11,880 nucleotides of DNA from HyVt-560 sp964577195 (GCA_964577195.1 CAZNYF010000091.1:1-11880); one strand, 5' to 3'; positions 1 to 7,269 are shown, counted from the first letter of the stretch. Program-made: numbers and translations. Notes: a model not told the origin generated them from the letters alone.

Positions 1-369
1 AACAATATTCTATGGCGCGATGAGACACCGCATATTGTTGATTTTGATGATGCGCGAAATGGCCCAGCCATTCAGGATTTATGGATGTTTCTATCGGGTG
101 ATCGTCAATATCAAACCGCGAGGCTGGCGGACGTGCTTGAGGGATATACGCAGTTTCGGGAATTTGACCCGCGTGAGCTGCACCTTGTTGAAGCGCTCAG
201 GACTTTGCGCATGATTCACTACGCAGCCTGGTTGGCGCGGCGCTGGAAAGACCCAGCCTTTCAACTGGCTTTTCCCTGGGCGAATTCAGCGCGGTATTGG
301 GATGATCATATTTTGAGCTTGCGTGAGCAGGCGGCGTTGCTGGATGAACCGGCGTTAGTTTGGGATTAG
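1..369 (+). CDS. srkA: Stress response kinase A (SrkA/YihE), C-terminal part
   Basis: The frame is open from the first base and ends at TAG 367-369, giving 122 residues. The full protein is about 328 residues, so roughly the N-terminal two thirds lies left of the window. The visible part starts at the catalytic-loop end (NNILWRD) and carries the metal-binding segment VDFDDARNGP followed by QDLWMFLSGD. It then has the helical C-terminal lobe with the family-typical stretches YAAWLARRWKDPAF and FPWANS. I recognise these as closely parallel to E. coli SrkA, a cytoplasmic Ser/Thr protein kinase of the aminoglycoside-phosphotransferase fold, linked to survival of envelope and oxidative stress. In E. 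coli the gene lies beside dsbA; here the downstream neighbour is convergent and unrelated. Identification is firm; the missing N-terminus cannot be judged. Confidence 0.93.
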   Translation, partial: NNILWRDETPHIVDFDDARNGPAIQDLWMFLSGDRQYQTARLADVLEGYTQFREFDPRELHLVEALRTLRMIHYAAWLARRWKDPAFQLAFPWANSARYWDDHILSLREQAALLDEPALVWD

Positions 370-740
370 CACTCCAGCATTTTGCCGTGTTGCATTAAAC
401 CTTCGAGATAATTGACGACTGAAACAAGTCCACCTGGAGACTTCATTAATGACTTAGGTACGCCGTGCAGGATTGTACTTTCTGCGCGGATCCAGTCTTT
501 TTCATCTTGCAGGTTACCGCAAAAAACACCATCTAATGCGCGACACATTCTAATAAATAACAGGCAATTTTTGTATCGAAACCCAGTATCTGGCTGAGGC
601 GCATCGTGTAGATCATCCAAGCCTTTAACCTGTAGCAGCTGCTTCACTTCCGAGTGCTGAAAACCGAGGCAACAGGCAGCTTGATAGGAAGCGAGCCCTA
701 GTAGTAGTTCTGAATCTTGTGCGTTGATCTGATCTTTCAT
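366..740 (-). CDS. MbcA/ParS/Xre-type antitoxin-domain protein, orphan
   Basis: A 124-residue cytoplasmic protein. The C-terminal half (about residues 62-117) fits the MbcA/ParS/Xre toxin-binding domain (DUF2384 type): a helix with RALDGVF, then EKDWIRAESTILHGVPKSL, then SPGGLVSVVNYLEGL. This matches the usual order of a tryptophan helix, an 'L.G..P..L' turn and a 'GL..V..YL' helix. The N-terminal half is probably helical but I see no convincing helix-turn-helix. In known pairs such a protein neutralises an adjacent RES-domain toxin; none is visible on either side. The start ATG is preceded by an AGGGAAGG ribosome binding site (complement of 745-752). The stop overlaps the srkA stop by four bases in convergent orientation. 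Two cysteines in a row at 23-24 are unremarkable. Function beyond the domain is unknown; a role as a stand-alone regulator is inference. Confidence 0.65.
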   Translation of the reverse strand: MKDQINAQDSELLLGLASYQAACCLGFQHSEVKQLLQVKGLDDLHDAPQPDTGFRYKNCLLFIRMCRALDGVFCGNLQDEKDWIRAESTILHGVPKSLMKSPGGLVSVVNYLEGLMQHGKMLEC

Positions 741-868
741 TTAACCTTCCCTGTCTGTACTTGTATAAATATAGGCCTTGTGTGGTCGCTTAACTGCGAA
801 TTCAGCCGCGTTTTTTTGTCGCCTGATGAGAACAAGTTCATATTTTCAGGTAATCAGGCATTGAGGTT

Positions 869-1627
869 TTATTCAAATTCTGATTCTACGTTTTGTACCT
901 TGTCTGTGGCAGCTAAAAGATGGCAAAAGTGGCCATGTTGAAGAAAATTAAGTATCTGCTGGATCGCTTCTTCATTGCGCATAATAAATGAGTGCCCGCT
1001 CTCGATAACGATAAAATCTTTCATTTCATCTAACCGGGTACTTTCAACCGAAACCTTGCCATCGTCATCTCCAGGAATAAAGGGAGAAAACCAGGGGTCA
1101 GAGGTACTGCTGCCAGCAATCACGCCTATTTCTGCCTGAATCGGTTTTAATTGATTGGGGATACTGCTGCCTTGAATGCCAATTTCCTGCCCTGCTGGCC
1201 CCATCCACTTCTGATAAATAAAATTATCTTTGAGTAAATCGGCTATTTCACTACCATGATTAGGCGGGCTTAACATGACAATTCTACCAATATTATTAAT
1301 GGTTTTATTTTGCAAGTAGGCCCGCACTAAAATACCGCCAAGAGAGTGAGTGACAAAGTTAATTTTATTAGGTTTATTTTTCGCGCAACCATCCAGAGCA
1401 TTATTAATTACAGTGTCCGCGAGTGCTTTAATCGGTACTTCGGTAGATTCATAATTTTTATTCCATACACTATGCCCTTGCTCTTTTAGCGCACTTTCTA
1501 TTAGCCCCATAGACACATGCGTACGCCCCATACCATGCAGTAAAATTGTACATTCCCTTGAAAACACTATGGGTGAAACCAGAAAGAAGAAAAAGAACAG
1601 TAATACCTTATGTGTGGGATTTTTCAT
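869..1627 (-). CDS. Secreted alpha/beta-hydrolase, lipase/esterase-like
   Basis: A 252-residue protein with an N-terminal signal peptide (residues 1 to about 23, with a run of five phenylalanines), so it is probably periplasmic or secreted. The fold signature is clear: an oxyanion-type HGMGRT (31-36), the nucleophile elbow THSLGG with Ser95, an acidic cluster GDDDGKVS (Asp187-189) for the catalytic acid, and ESGHSF with His212 as the catalytic base. PPNHGSE (121-127) is typical of triacylglycerol-lipase-like or palmitoyl-thioesterase-like hydrolases. The substrate cannot be read from sequence; a glycerolipid or phospholipid ester is likely but inferred. Its ATG overlaps the stop of the upstream acyltransferase gene (ATGA, 1624-1627), so the two are probably translated from one mRNA. 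No strong independent Shine-Dalgarno is seen, which fits coupling. Confidence 0.85.
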   Translation of the reverse strand: MKNPTHKVLLFFFFFLVSPIVFSRECTILLHGMGRTHVSMGLIESALKEQGHSVWNKNYESTEVPIKALADTVINNALDGCAKNKPNKINFVTHSLGGILVRAYLQNKTINNIGRIVMLSPPNHGSEIADLLKDNFIYQKWMGPAGQEIGIQGSSIPNQLKPIQAEIGVIAGSSTSDPWFSPFIPGDDDGKVSVESTRLDEMKDFIVIESGHSFIMRNEEAIQQILNFLQHGHFCHLLAATDKVQNVESEFE

Positions 1628-3072
1628 TCTTTAGATAATGTCCTATCTTTATTTGAAAGCCTTCGTGCAATTCTTACCATTTTAGCCAACTCTTTTTCAA
1701 GTTCTTGTCTTTTAGATATCAGGTATTCTCGAAGCTGTTTCTTTCTTGCGAATAGAATAAAGACCCGAACATTCTCAAACATTCTTTTCCATTCTCCTCT
1801 AAAATAGAGCGCAACTGCGGCGCTAATCATTAAACTTACCAAATAGATAGTACCCCACCAAAAACCAAAATGGCTGTAGACATACCAGCTTTGCGCTCCC
1901 CAAAAAATCATGAATAACGGTAGCCCTATTAAAACCCTGGCAGAATCATATTGATCACGGCTTTTCGCCATCCTTTGAGAGAACTGGCGTGTTATTAAAT
2001 ATGGAATCGCGCTGTTTATCCACGCCCAAATAGAAATTCCCAATCCAAAAATCAATATCAATAAACTACGTAATAAATACAGAAATATCAACACAGGGCG
2101 GTAGTTGATGTTTAAGTGGTAGTCGTTAATACCGCAGCATTCGCACAGCCGTTCAAATGTTTTGAGGTGAATCATTAAGGACCGGACTCGATCCGGTTCG
2201 TGCAATCTTAATAACGACTGCGCATTCATTAATCGCTGCTGCACTCTAAAGCTCTGGCTTAAATTTTCACTGCGGTTTTTACCTTTTCGATGCGCAAAAA
2301 ATAATTCTACGCGGCGGACCAAATCAATGTCTCGCCAGGATTGTGCATTCAGTGTGACGGATTTAAGCCCCTCCCGAATTCGCTCATTAATAAGCTCTAC
2401 TGCGTCATATTCCTCTAGAGAGGATTGAACTTTCAAATCCACTGGCTGCGCAAAATTCACCAGCACATCACCTCGGAATTTACCTTTACGCGAAAACGTC
2501 AAACCAACGGGTAAAACTACCGGTGGCTCTACGTTAGTCTTTGCAGCACCCAAAGCGATGCGGGCAGCGCCGGTTTTCAGCTCATGCAGATAAGGGTCAG
2601 AATGACTCTGACCTTCTGGAAAGATCACGATGGTTTGCTGCTCAGCCAATAATTCGTAGCAGCGCTGAAATGAATCATCATTGCGCTCCATTGTGCCGGT
2701 ATTATCCTTACGGCGGTACACCGGCACAGCGCCTATGAGGTGAAGAATGTGCTTCATCACTGGAACCTTAAACAAACCACTACGTGCCAATGGACGAATA
2801 GGTATAGGTGTTGCGGCCTGCAAAATCACCGCGTCCGCCAGCGCATTTACGTGATTAGCACAAAGCAGTACGCCGCGACCCTTGGGCAGTGATTCCAGTC
2901 CCGACACCTCAAAGCGTCGGTAAAAAACAACCACGATGAACTGACAAAAACGCTTCCAAACCCAAAAGAAAATTTGCTGCGCGCGCGAAGGCTGCGAGGA
3001 ACTACTGGAAGTGGATTGTTGACCCATAGATTGATTATAGCTAGTAATGGCCGCGAGATTTTGGTTCCGCAT
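1624..3072 (-). CDS. GPT2-like PlsC-family glycerolipid acyltransferase
   Basis: A 482-residue membrane-associated acyltransferase of the PlsC/LPLAT superfamily. The acyltransferase block lies at about residues 55-240: motif I NHVNALAD (73-80), whose His-X5-Asp spacing is that of the GPT2/SCT1-like branch rather than the standard HX4D; motif II GAVPVYRRKDN (114-124); motif III FPEGQSHS (151-158); and motif IV VVLPVGLTF (185-193). Hydrophobic segments follow at about 328-352 and 375-415, then a basic, probably helical tail. The expected reaction is acyl transfer to glycerol-3-phosphate or a lysophospholipid at the inner membrane; the exact acceptor is not predictable. The first 30 residues are polar and serine-rich. 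The ATG at 3072 has AAGGG very close by, so Met16 is an alternative start. It is the first gene of an operon with the lipase. Confidence 0.85.
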   Translation of the reverse strand: MRNQNLAAITSYNQSMGQQSTSSSSSQPSRAQQIFFWVWKRFCQFIVVVFYRRFEVSGLESLPKGRGVLLCANHVNALADAVILQAATPIPIRPLARSGLFKVPVMKHILHLIGAVPVYRRKDNTGTMERNDDSFQRCYELLAEQQTIVIFPEGQSHSDPYLHELKTGAARIALGAAKTNVEPPVVLPVGLTFSRKGKFRGDVLVNFAQPVDLKVQSSLEEYDAVELINERIREGLKSVTLNAQSWRDIDLVRRVELFFAHRKGKNRSENLSQSFRVQQRLMNAQSLLRLHEPDRVRSLMIHLKTFERLCECCGINDYHLNINYRPVLIFLYLLRSLLILIFGLGISIWAWINSAIPYLITRQFSQRMAKSRDQYDSARVLIGLPLFMIFWGAQSWYVYSHFGFWWGTIYLVSLMISAAVALYFRGEWKRMFENVRVFILFARKKQLREYLISKRQELEKELAKMVRIARRLSNKDRTLSKE

Positions 3073-3119
3073 GACCCTTAGAGATTGAAATCAGGCTTTT
3101 CACTTAGCGACGTAAACCC

Positions 3120-3206
3120 GGGGCTATTCTCCCAGCAGATAACCTCGGTTTTACAGTACCGGGCGCTTCTGCTCGATTATGCTGCAACTGCCAAGACGAT
3201 AGCCCC
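3120..3206. other. Nested inverted repeats, candidate structured RNA or DNA element
   Basis: Three sets of complementary arms nest inside one another: GGGGCTAT (3120-3127) with ATAGCCCC (3199-3206), AGCAGA (3134-3139) with TCTGCT (3168-3173), and CTCGGT (3144-3149) with ACCGGG (3158-3163, one G-U pair) around an 8-base loop. The pairing is symmetrical, so the element could fold as a leader RNA of either flanking gene. I do not recognise a known riboswitch or small-RNA class, and there is no U-tract for a terminator. By-eye pairing of this size can occur by chance. Confidence 0.3.
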
Positions 3207-3358
3207 CATACACCTAACCATTGACTAGCTAACGGTAAGCCAGAATACCGTGTAATTCATCTGTCCAATGGACATTAAATCTACGAGCTAGCATTGGAGA
3301 GCACAACCAGTGGCGATCTGCTCACATTCCCCAGTAAAGATCGAAATTTTCGTCTACT

Positions 3359-3379
3359 TACATTGACTAACCCAATGTA
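3359..3379. repeat. 7-bp inverted repeat upstream of the PagP-like gene
   Basis: TACATTG (3359-3365) and CAATGTA (3373-3379) are perfect complements around a 7-base spacer, 33 bases upstream of the GTG start at 3413. The size and spacing suit a dimeric regulator's operator, but no specific regulator is implied. The nonamer CATTGACTA overlapping the left arm also occurs at 3219-3227. Confidence 0.35.
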
Positions 3380-3401
3380 TTGACCAGTTGGTCGTCTTAT
3401 C

Positions 3402-3407
3402 AAGAGA
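3402..3407 (+). promoter_or_regulatory. Ribosome binding site deciding the GTG start of the PagP-like gene
   Basis: AAGAGA lies five bases before GTG 3413. Starting there puts a normal signal peptide at the very N-terminus. The upstream in-frame TTG at 3380 has no comparable site and would add 11 polar residues ahead of it. Confidence 0.55.
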
Positions 3408-3412
3408 ATGCT

Positions 3413-3907
3413 GTGAGAAATCTAAAAATATTAATCAAATTGGTGGGTGTCATTGTGCTCTTACTTTTTTGTACTCCAGCAGAGGCGGATGAATATATTT
3501 CACTACAAGCTGTTTCTTTTCATTTCAAAAAAGCCAATGAGCGACAGGCAATACATCCTTCTCTGGGGTTCGAGTATTCCAGAGAACACAAACTAGGCTG
3601 GCAAGCTGCCTGGTTTAAAGATAGTTTTGGGTATCAATCTGGCTACATGGGCATTAATTATTCAGCGAATAAGTTTAAGGTACTCGGTGTTCCTGTACGC
3701 CTTATCGGAGCGCTTAATGTTGTTCATAAACAATTCATTAAAGGCGGCGAAGGCGAAACCAAGCTGGTACCTATACCAATCATTGAAGTAGGTATTCAGA
3801 AACATGTATCTTTGAATATTACAGGGTCACCAAAGCTGGATTATGCGAACGGTAAACGTACCAATGGTGTTCTGGTCATGCAATTGAAATTGCGATGGAA
3901 ACAGTAG
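3413..3907 (+). CDS. PagP-like outer-membrane beta-barrel acyltransferase candidate
   Basis: A 164-residue protein from GTG. It has a signal peptide (residues 1-25, ending AEA before DEY), a mature part of about 139 residues rich in alternating beta-strand patterns, and an amphipathic C-terminal strand ending LKLRWKQ. By eye it follows the PagP lipid A palmitoyltransferase pattern: SFHFKKANER (His37) parallels PagP's WHARF...YNER; FKDSFG (Asp70-Ser71) parallels FKDSW; LVPIPII (118-124) parallels YIPLPVLL; and NITGSP precedes the last strand. His, Asp and Ser are the residues PagP uses in catalysis, and all three are present. The N-terminal amphipathic helix of E. coli PagP appears to be missing. 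The likely role is acyl transfer to lipid A or a phospholipid in the outer membrane, or a structural relative without activity. It converges on kpsS, 33 bases away. Confidence 0.6.
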   Translation: MRNLKILIKLVGVIVLLLFCTPAEADEYISLQAVSFHFKKANERQAIHPSLGFEYSREHKLGWQAAWFKDSFGYQSGYMGINYSANKFKVLGVPVRLIGALNVVHKQFIKGGEGETKLVPIPIIEVGIQKHVSLNITGSPKLDYANGKRTNGVLVMQLKLRWKQ

Positions 3908-3926
3908 CTTTTTAATATCCTGGCAC

Positions 3927-3938
3927 TGCTTGCAAGCA
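3927..3938. repeat. 12-bp perfect palindrome between convergent genes
   Basis: TGCTTGCAAGCA reads the same on both strands and sits in the 33-base space between the convergent stops of the PagP-like gene and kpsS. It lacks a loop and a clear U-tract, so it is not a standard Rho-independent terminator. No other terminator is seen between these genes. Confidence 0.35.
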
Positions 3939-3940
3939 CA

Positions 3941-5224
3941 TCATGCTGAAGAGGTAAGTGGCACTACAGTTTCTCCAGTCTTCTCACGGTTAGCGTGAAT
4001 TAAATTTTTCGTCGGAACCAAATGGGTCTTTTCTAGTAAATCAGGCCAACGAAGACCCGTTGCTGAATTCTTGCGATTGAAATTTTTATAGAAATTTCCC
4101 CGTATCTGGTTATTACGCATCAACCAGGCTCGAAACCGCTCATAAAGATCTGAATCAACCGAGCCAGTATTTTTCCAAAAATCTTTTAATTCACCCTGAA
4201 ACGTTAATCCTGGAATATCATAAATTGCGTAACCAAGATTTTTTATGGGGGCAGCGTGATGAAGGGCAGACAGGCCTACTGTACTATTAATGGTTACAAC
4301 TCCTTTGGCATTTTTTAGTAACATGGGTAAATTAATTTCATGCACATAATCTATTCTGCTACGAAGATTATAGTGTTTAGAGAGCTTTAATATTATATTT
4401 TTATAATTGGTATATCCACGATCCATCGGGTGGTGCTTCAAAACAAGTCGGGCGTCTTCTCTAGCGTGCTGACTGAATGAACTAATAATTTCATTAATAA
4501 ATTCTTCAATCGACGCAAACGAAGAATGTGTTTTCACTTGCATATCAGAATGCACTTGCAATATAGCGACAAAAACATCACCGCTACTTTGTTTGGTTAG
4601 GCGATGGCGTATCTTACGCTCACCAATTGAATAAAGATGTTTTCTGATTCCGCCCCGTACCCAGTATAACCCCTCAATGAGCACATTCATTGATCGGTGA
4701 TGACGGTAATGAGGAAACCTAAAATACAAAACCAAAGCAGCCAGATAATAAAGGATCGCAAACACTGCAGCGTATATAAACCCTGAACCAGAATACTGCT
4801 CTTCAACAGAAGAGTATCGTTCCGAATGACGATAGTTATCCGCTACGCGGGAGATGTTAGAATTCCCATTAACGCCATCTTGTTCAAGTGTTAAATAATT
4901 GGGTCGTAGATAACCTTCTTCAAAAACATAAATTTCCGTCGAAAGCTTTGCAACAACTGTCTTAGTTTGCAAGTGATATTCCCTACAATCACCAAATAAA
5001 TATATTCTATTTATTTGGTTTTTCTGGATAAACTCATTTAGATAAACAGGCCATTCTTCTGTTGTTCCTGAAAAGTTAGCAGCCTCGGATCCTGAATAAA
5101 AAAGAGCATCACCCCCATTAAAATTAATCTTAAATGTTTTATGCCCATGCGCGGTAAATTCTTTACTTAGACGCTTAAAAAATGGCCCAACAGGGCCTTG
5201 CAAAAAAAGTATATTATCAGGCAC
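3941..5224 (-). CDS. kpsS: Capsule lipid beta-Kdo transferase KpsS
   Basis: A 427-residue cytoplasmic or membrane-associated glycosyltransferase. It matches the KpsS/LipB family: LQGPVGPFF (8-16), INFNGGDALF (33-42), LFGDCREYH (76-84), FEEGYLRP (101-108), GVNGNS (117-122), then PHYRHHR (171-177), HHPMDRG (264-270) and TINSTVGLSAL (311-321). In E. coli, KpsS transfers the first Kdo from CMP-Kdo to (lyso)phosphatidylglycerol, starting the poly-Kdo linker of group 2 capsules. A hydrophobic stretch (about 148-170) before the PHYRHHR motif may help membrane contact. It starts with GTG at 5224 and overlaps the end of kpsC by 8 bases, with an AAGG-type binding site eight bases upstream inside kpsC. 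That arrangement indicates translational coupling. Length is close to the family norm. Confidence 0.92.
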   Translation of the reverse strand: MPDNILFLQGPVGPFFKRLSKEFTAHGHKTFKINFNGGDALFYSGSEAANFSGTTEEWPVYLNEFIQKNQINRIYLFGDCREYHLQTKTVVAKLSTEIYVFEEGYLRPNYLTLEQDGVNGNSNISRVADNYRHSERYSSVEEQYSGSGFIYAAVFAILYYLAALVLYFRFPHYRHHRSMNVLIEGLYWVRGGIRKHLYSIGERKIRHRLTKQSSGDVFVAILQVHSDMQVKTHSSFASIEEFINEIISSFSQHAREDARLVLKHHPMDRGYTNYKNIILKLSKHYNLRSRIDYVHEINLPMLLKNAKGVVTINSTVGLSALHHAAPIKNLGYAIYDIPGLTFQGELKDFWKNTGSVDSDLYERFRAWLMRNNQIRGNFYKNFNRKNSATGLRWPDLLEKTHLVPTKNLIHANREKTGETVVPLTSSA

Positions 5225-7169
5225 TTAAAACACCTTTTATCATTAGTCCAGCCTTTTTAATCTGGCGCTGTAAATACGTAACCTGCAAGCGATTAGTGCC
5301 CGTCTTTTGTTGCGACAATGCCCGTGCAGCTATTAATTTATCTATGGTCTGCTCGCATGTAGCAAAACTCTTTGAATCCCAATCGTAATAGCGAGGATAA
5401 AGCAGTAACGTACCAGCAACCAACTGATCCAATGATAAGCGGCGATGGCGACGTGTAATAGATAATTTATCGGTGGTTAAATTCCAGCCCGCATAAAATG
5501 GCATGCCATAAGCCGTGACTGGAATCTTGCGCATCAAAGCCTCAAACCCGACCAATGAGGTCATGGTATGGACCTCATCCGCAGCCTCGATACAAGATGC
5601 AATGCCCGTTTGATCAACATATTGATCACAATATTTCATTGCGATGTCGGGGTGTACTTTGCCTACTCGGTTACCCGTCGAGACATCAGGATGAGGTTTA
5701 TAGATAATGTAAGCATTTGGATTGGACGCTCTCACTGCCTGAATAAGCTTCAGATTTGTATTAACTGATTCGCACCCCAGTCGAATTGAAGCATCATCTT
5801 CTACCTGCCCTGGAACGAGAATAATTTTCTGCATCTTAGCTGCATCTGTTTCCAGCTTGCTATTGGGTTCCAGATTATATTTAGTCAATTGGGAAGATAT
5901 GAGTTTTTCGCGAACCGCTGTCGCCCGAGCCAATAGGCTGTTAGAAAAATCAGTACGTTGCAGCAGCGTCTCTAAATTACTCGGTTTCGACGGATCAAAA
6001 TAGATACCTTCCGAATCCAGCACTAACGAGGAAGGACGCGTAAAATCGGATCCCAATCCAACCGACCTCAAAAAACCATCTTCCATACAAATGGCTGATT
6101 GTCCGGTGATGCGTTCTAGCTGCTCAAGTCCTTCTGGGCGGCGTGTTCCCCATACCACAATTCGATCACCCTGCTTAATTCCTGCTTTTTTCGCAGCACT
6201 TACGGATTTTACAAACTGTATTTTTCGGCCGTTCGCAGACAACAGCGGTTTGATATTGAAACGTGTCCAGTGACGAATCCCAAAACAGAAGATTTGCTGC
6301 TCATTGGGGTCATCCATTTTATTTTGCAGCGCGATATAGTCAATCGCCTCAAAGATATCGCAACGCTTCCCAGAAACGGGATTCACATAGCGGCTATAAA
6401 GTATGTAGGCCGCAGCAAAGACCTCTTCAAGCGTACGCACTTTAGTTCGCCTGGCGCAGCTAGCCCGATCATCTGTGAGCCCCCATCCAGCGTAGAATGG
6501 CATGCCAAAACAAGTCACCGGAATATTCAACAAAAGTGCTTCAAACCCCAGCTGTGATGTCACCACGTAAACCTTATCAATATTTTTAAGCACGGAAAGA
6601 GGGTTATAGTTTTCAGTAATAAATACCAAGTCTGCATCCTTTTCAAATTTTGAAAACAGCCCTTTTCGAAAACCTTCAACCGTTTCAGGGTGTAGTTTTA
6701 CGACAATTCTGGCACCGGGGTTTTCAGACTTTGCAGCTGTCACCATCTTCTCTAACGAAAATCCCGCACCACCGTGTGTTACTGAAGCATCTCCTGCAAC
6801 CTGATCAACAATCAACACATGTTTTTGTTGCGAGTCAAAAAGCGTAGCAGGGGCAAACGGCTGCCCGTTATATTTTGAGATATGGTACTTGAGAATTAAA
6901 GAGATCGCCTTTTTAGCCTGCTCAATTAAGTTCTCATTAAAAATCTTGTCCGAACCATTAAGAATATTTTCAAGGTCTGAAGGCTTACTCGCATCGTAAT
7001 AAATACCCGAAGCATCAGTGACAAGCGAGATACTTGCATTACCCGCTCGGCCCAAACCAACGGAACGGATAAACCCGTCTTCCAAAGAGAGGTAGGGGAT
7101 CTGGTTTTGCATCGCAACATTCTTCGCTTTAATGGTATTTTTTTTCATCCCCCAGCCAACGATCACATC
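5217..7169 (-). CDS. kpsC: Dual beta-Kdo transferase KpsC, N-terminus lost in gap
   Basis: 650 residues are visible before the frame enters the N-run; comparison with E. coli KpsC (675 residues) suggests about 40-45 N-terminal residues are missing. The protein is an internal duplication of two homologous glycosyltransferase modules. In visible numbering, module 1 has LEDGFIRSVGLG (29-40), GIYYDASKPS (55-64), VDQVAGDASVTHGG (121-134), KLHPETVEG (158-166) and TSQLGFEAL...FYAGWGLTDD (204-234). Module 2 repeats them: MEDGFLRSVGLG (362-373), GIYFDPSKPS (388-397), VPGQVEDDAS (452-461), KPHPDVSTGNR (491-501) and TSLVGFEAL...FYAGWNLTTD (537-567). KpsC extends the lipid-linked Kdo primer with alternating beta-(2-4) and beta-(2-7) Kdo, one linkage per module. 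It is the first gene of the minus-strand arm and overlaps kpsS. Any start codon read across the Ns would be artificial. Confidence 0.95.
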   Translation of the reverse strand, partial: DVIVGWGMKKNTIKAKNVAMQNQIPYLSLEDGFIRSVGLGRAGNASISLVTDASGIYYDASKPSDLENILNGSDKIFNENLIEQAKKAISLILKYHISKYNGQPFAPATLFDSQQKHVLIVDQVAGDASVTHGGAGFSLEKMVTAAKSENPGARIVVKLHPETVEGFRKGLFSKFEKDADLVFITENYNPLSVLKNIDKVYVVTSQLGFEALLLNIPVTCFGMPFYAGWGLTDDRASCARRTKVRTLEEVFAAAYILYSRYVNPVSGKRCDIFEAIDYIALQNKMDDPNEQQIFCFGIRHWTRFNIKPLLSANGRKIQFVKSVSAAKKAGIKQGDRIVVWGTRRPEGLEQLERITGQSAICMEDGFLRSVGLGSDFTRPSSLVLDSEGIYFDPSKPSNLETLLQRTDFSNSLLARATAVREKLISSQLTKYNLEPNSKLETDAAKMQKIILVPGQVEDDASIRLGCESVNTNLKLIQAVRASNPNAYIIYKPHPDVSTGNRVGKVHPDIAMKYCDQYVDQTGIASCIEAADEVHTMTSLVGFEALMRKIPVTAYGMPFYAGWNLTTDKLSITRRHRRLSLDQLVAGTLLLYPRYYDWDSKSFATCEQTIDKLIAARALSQQKTGTNRLQVTYLQRQIKKAGLMIKGVLSA

Positions 7170-7269
7170 NNNNNNNNNNNNNNNNNNNNNNNNNNNNNNN
7201 NNNNNNNNNNNNNNNNNNNNNNNNNNNNNNNNNNNNNNNNNNNNNNNNNNNNNNNNNNNNNNNNNNNNN
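7170..7269. other. Assembly gap of exactly 100 Ns
   Basis: A run of exactly 100 Ns is the conventional placeholder for a gap of unknown length, so coordinates across it are not real distances. The missing sequence should hold the first roughly 40-45 codons of kpsC and part or all of the divergent kpsC/kpsM promoter region. Reading frames that run through it must not be trusted. Confidence 0.98.

Larger units (their letters stand above)
3073..3412. other. Intergenic region with inverted repeats, no gene seen
   Basis: This 340-base stretch separates the minus-strand acyltransferase gene from the plus-strand PagP-like gene, so it should contain both promoters. No convincing ORF is seen and no promoter stands out, although TTGACT occurs at 3221-3226 and 3363-3368 without a good -10 box at proper spacing. 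It holds nested complementary arms (3120-3206), a TGTCCA/TGGACA dyad (3262-3274), a repeated nonamer CATTGACTA (3219-3227 and 3361-3369), and a 7-bp inverted repeat (3359-3379). Some of these are described separately. Confidence 0.7.

Noticed and set aside
3037..3042. TATAAT on the minus strand as a promoter for a shorter acyltransferase
   Set aside because: No -35 element or extended -10 is found at proper spacing; a chance match inside the coding region is more likely.
3212..3218. ACCTAAC as a half of an integron attC site
   Set aside because: It matches the RYYYAAC pattern, but no partner GTTRRRY occurs at suitable distance and no integrase or cassette is seen.
3380..3412. TTG 3380 as start of the PagP-like gene
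   Set aside because: It would place 11 polar residues before the signal peptide and has no ribosome binding site, unlike GTG 3413.
5217..7169. The two-fold repeat in KpsC as a recent duplication or assembly error
   Set aside because: Two homologous glycosyltransferase modules are the normal architecture of KpsC, and the halves are well diverged.
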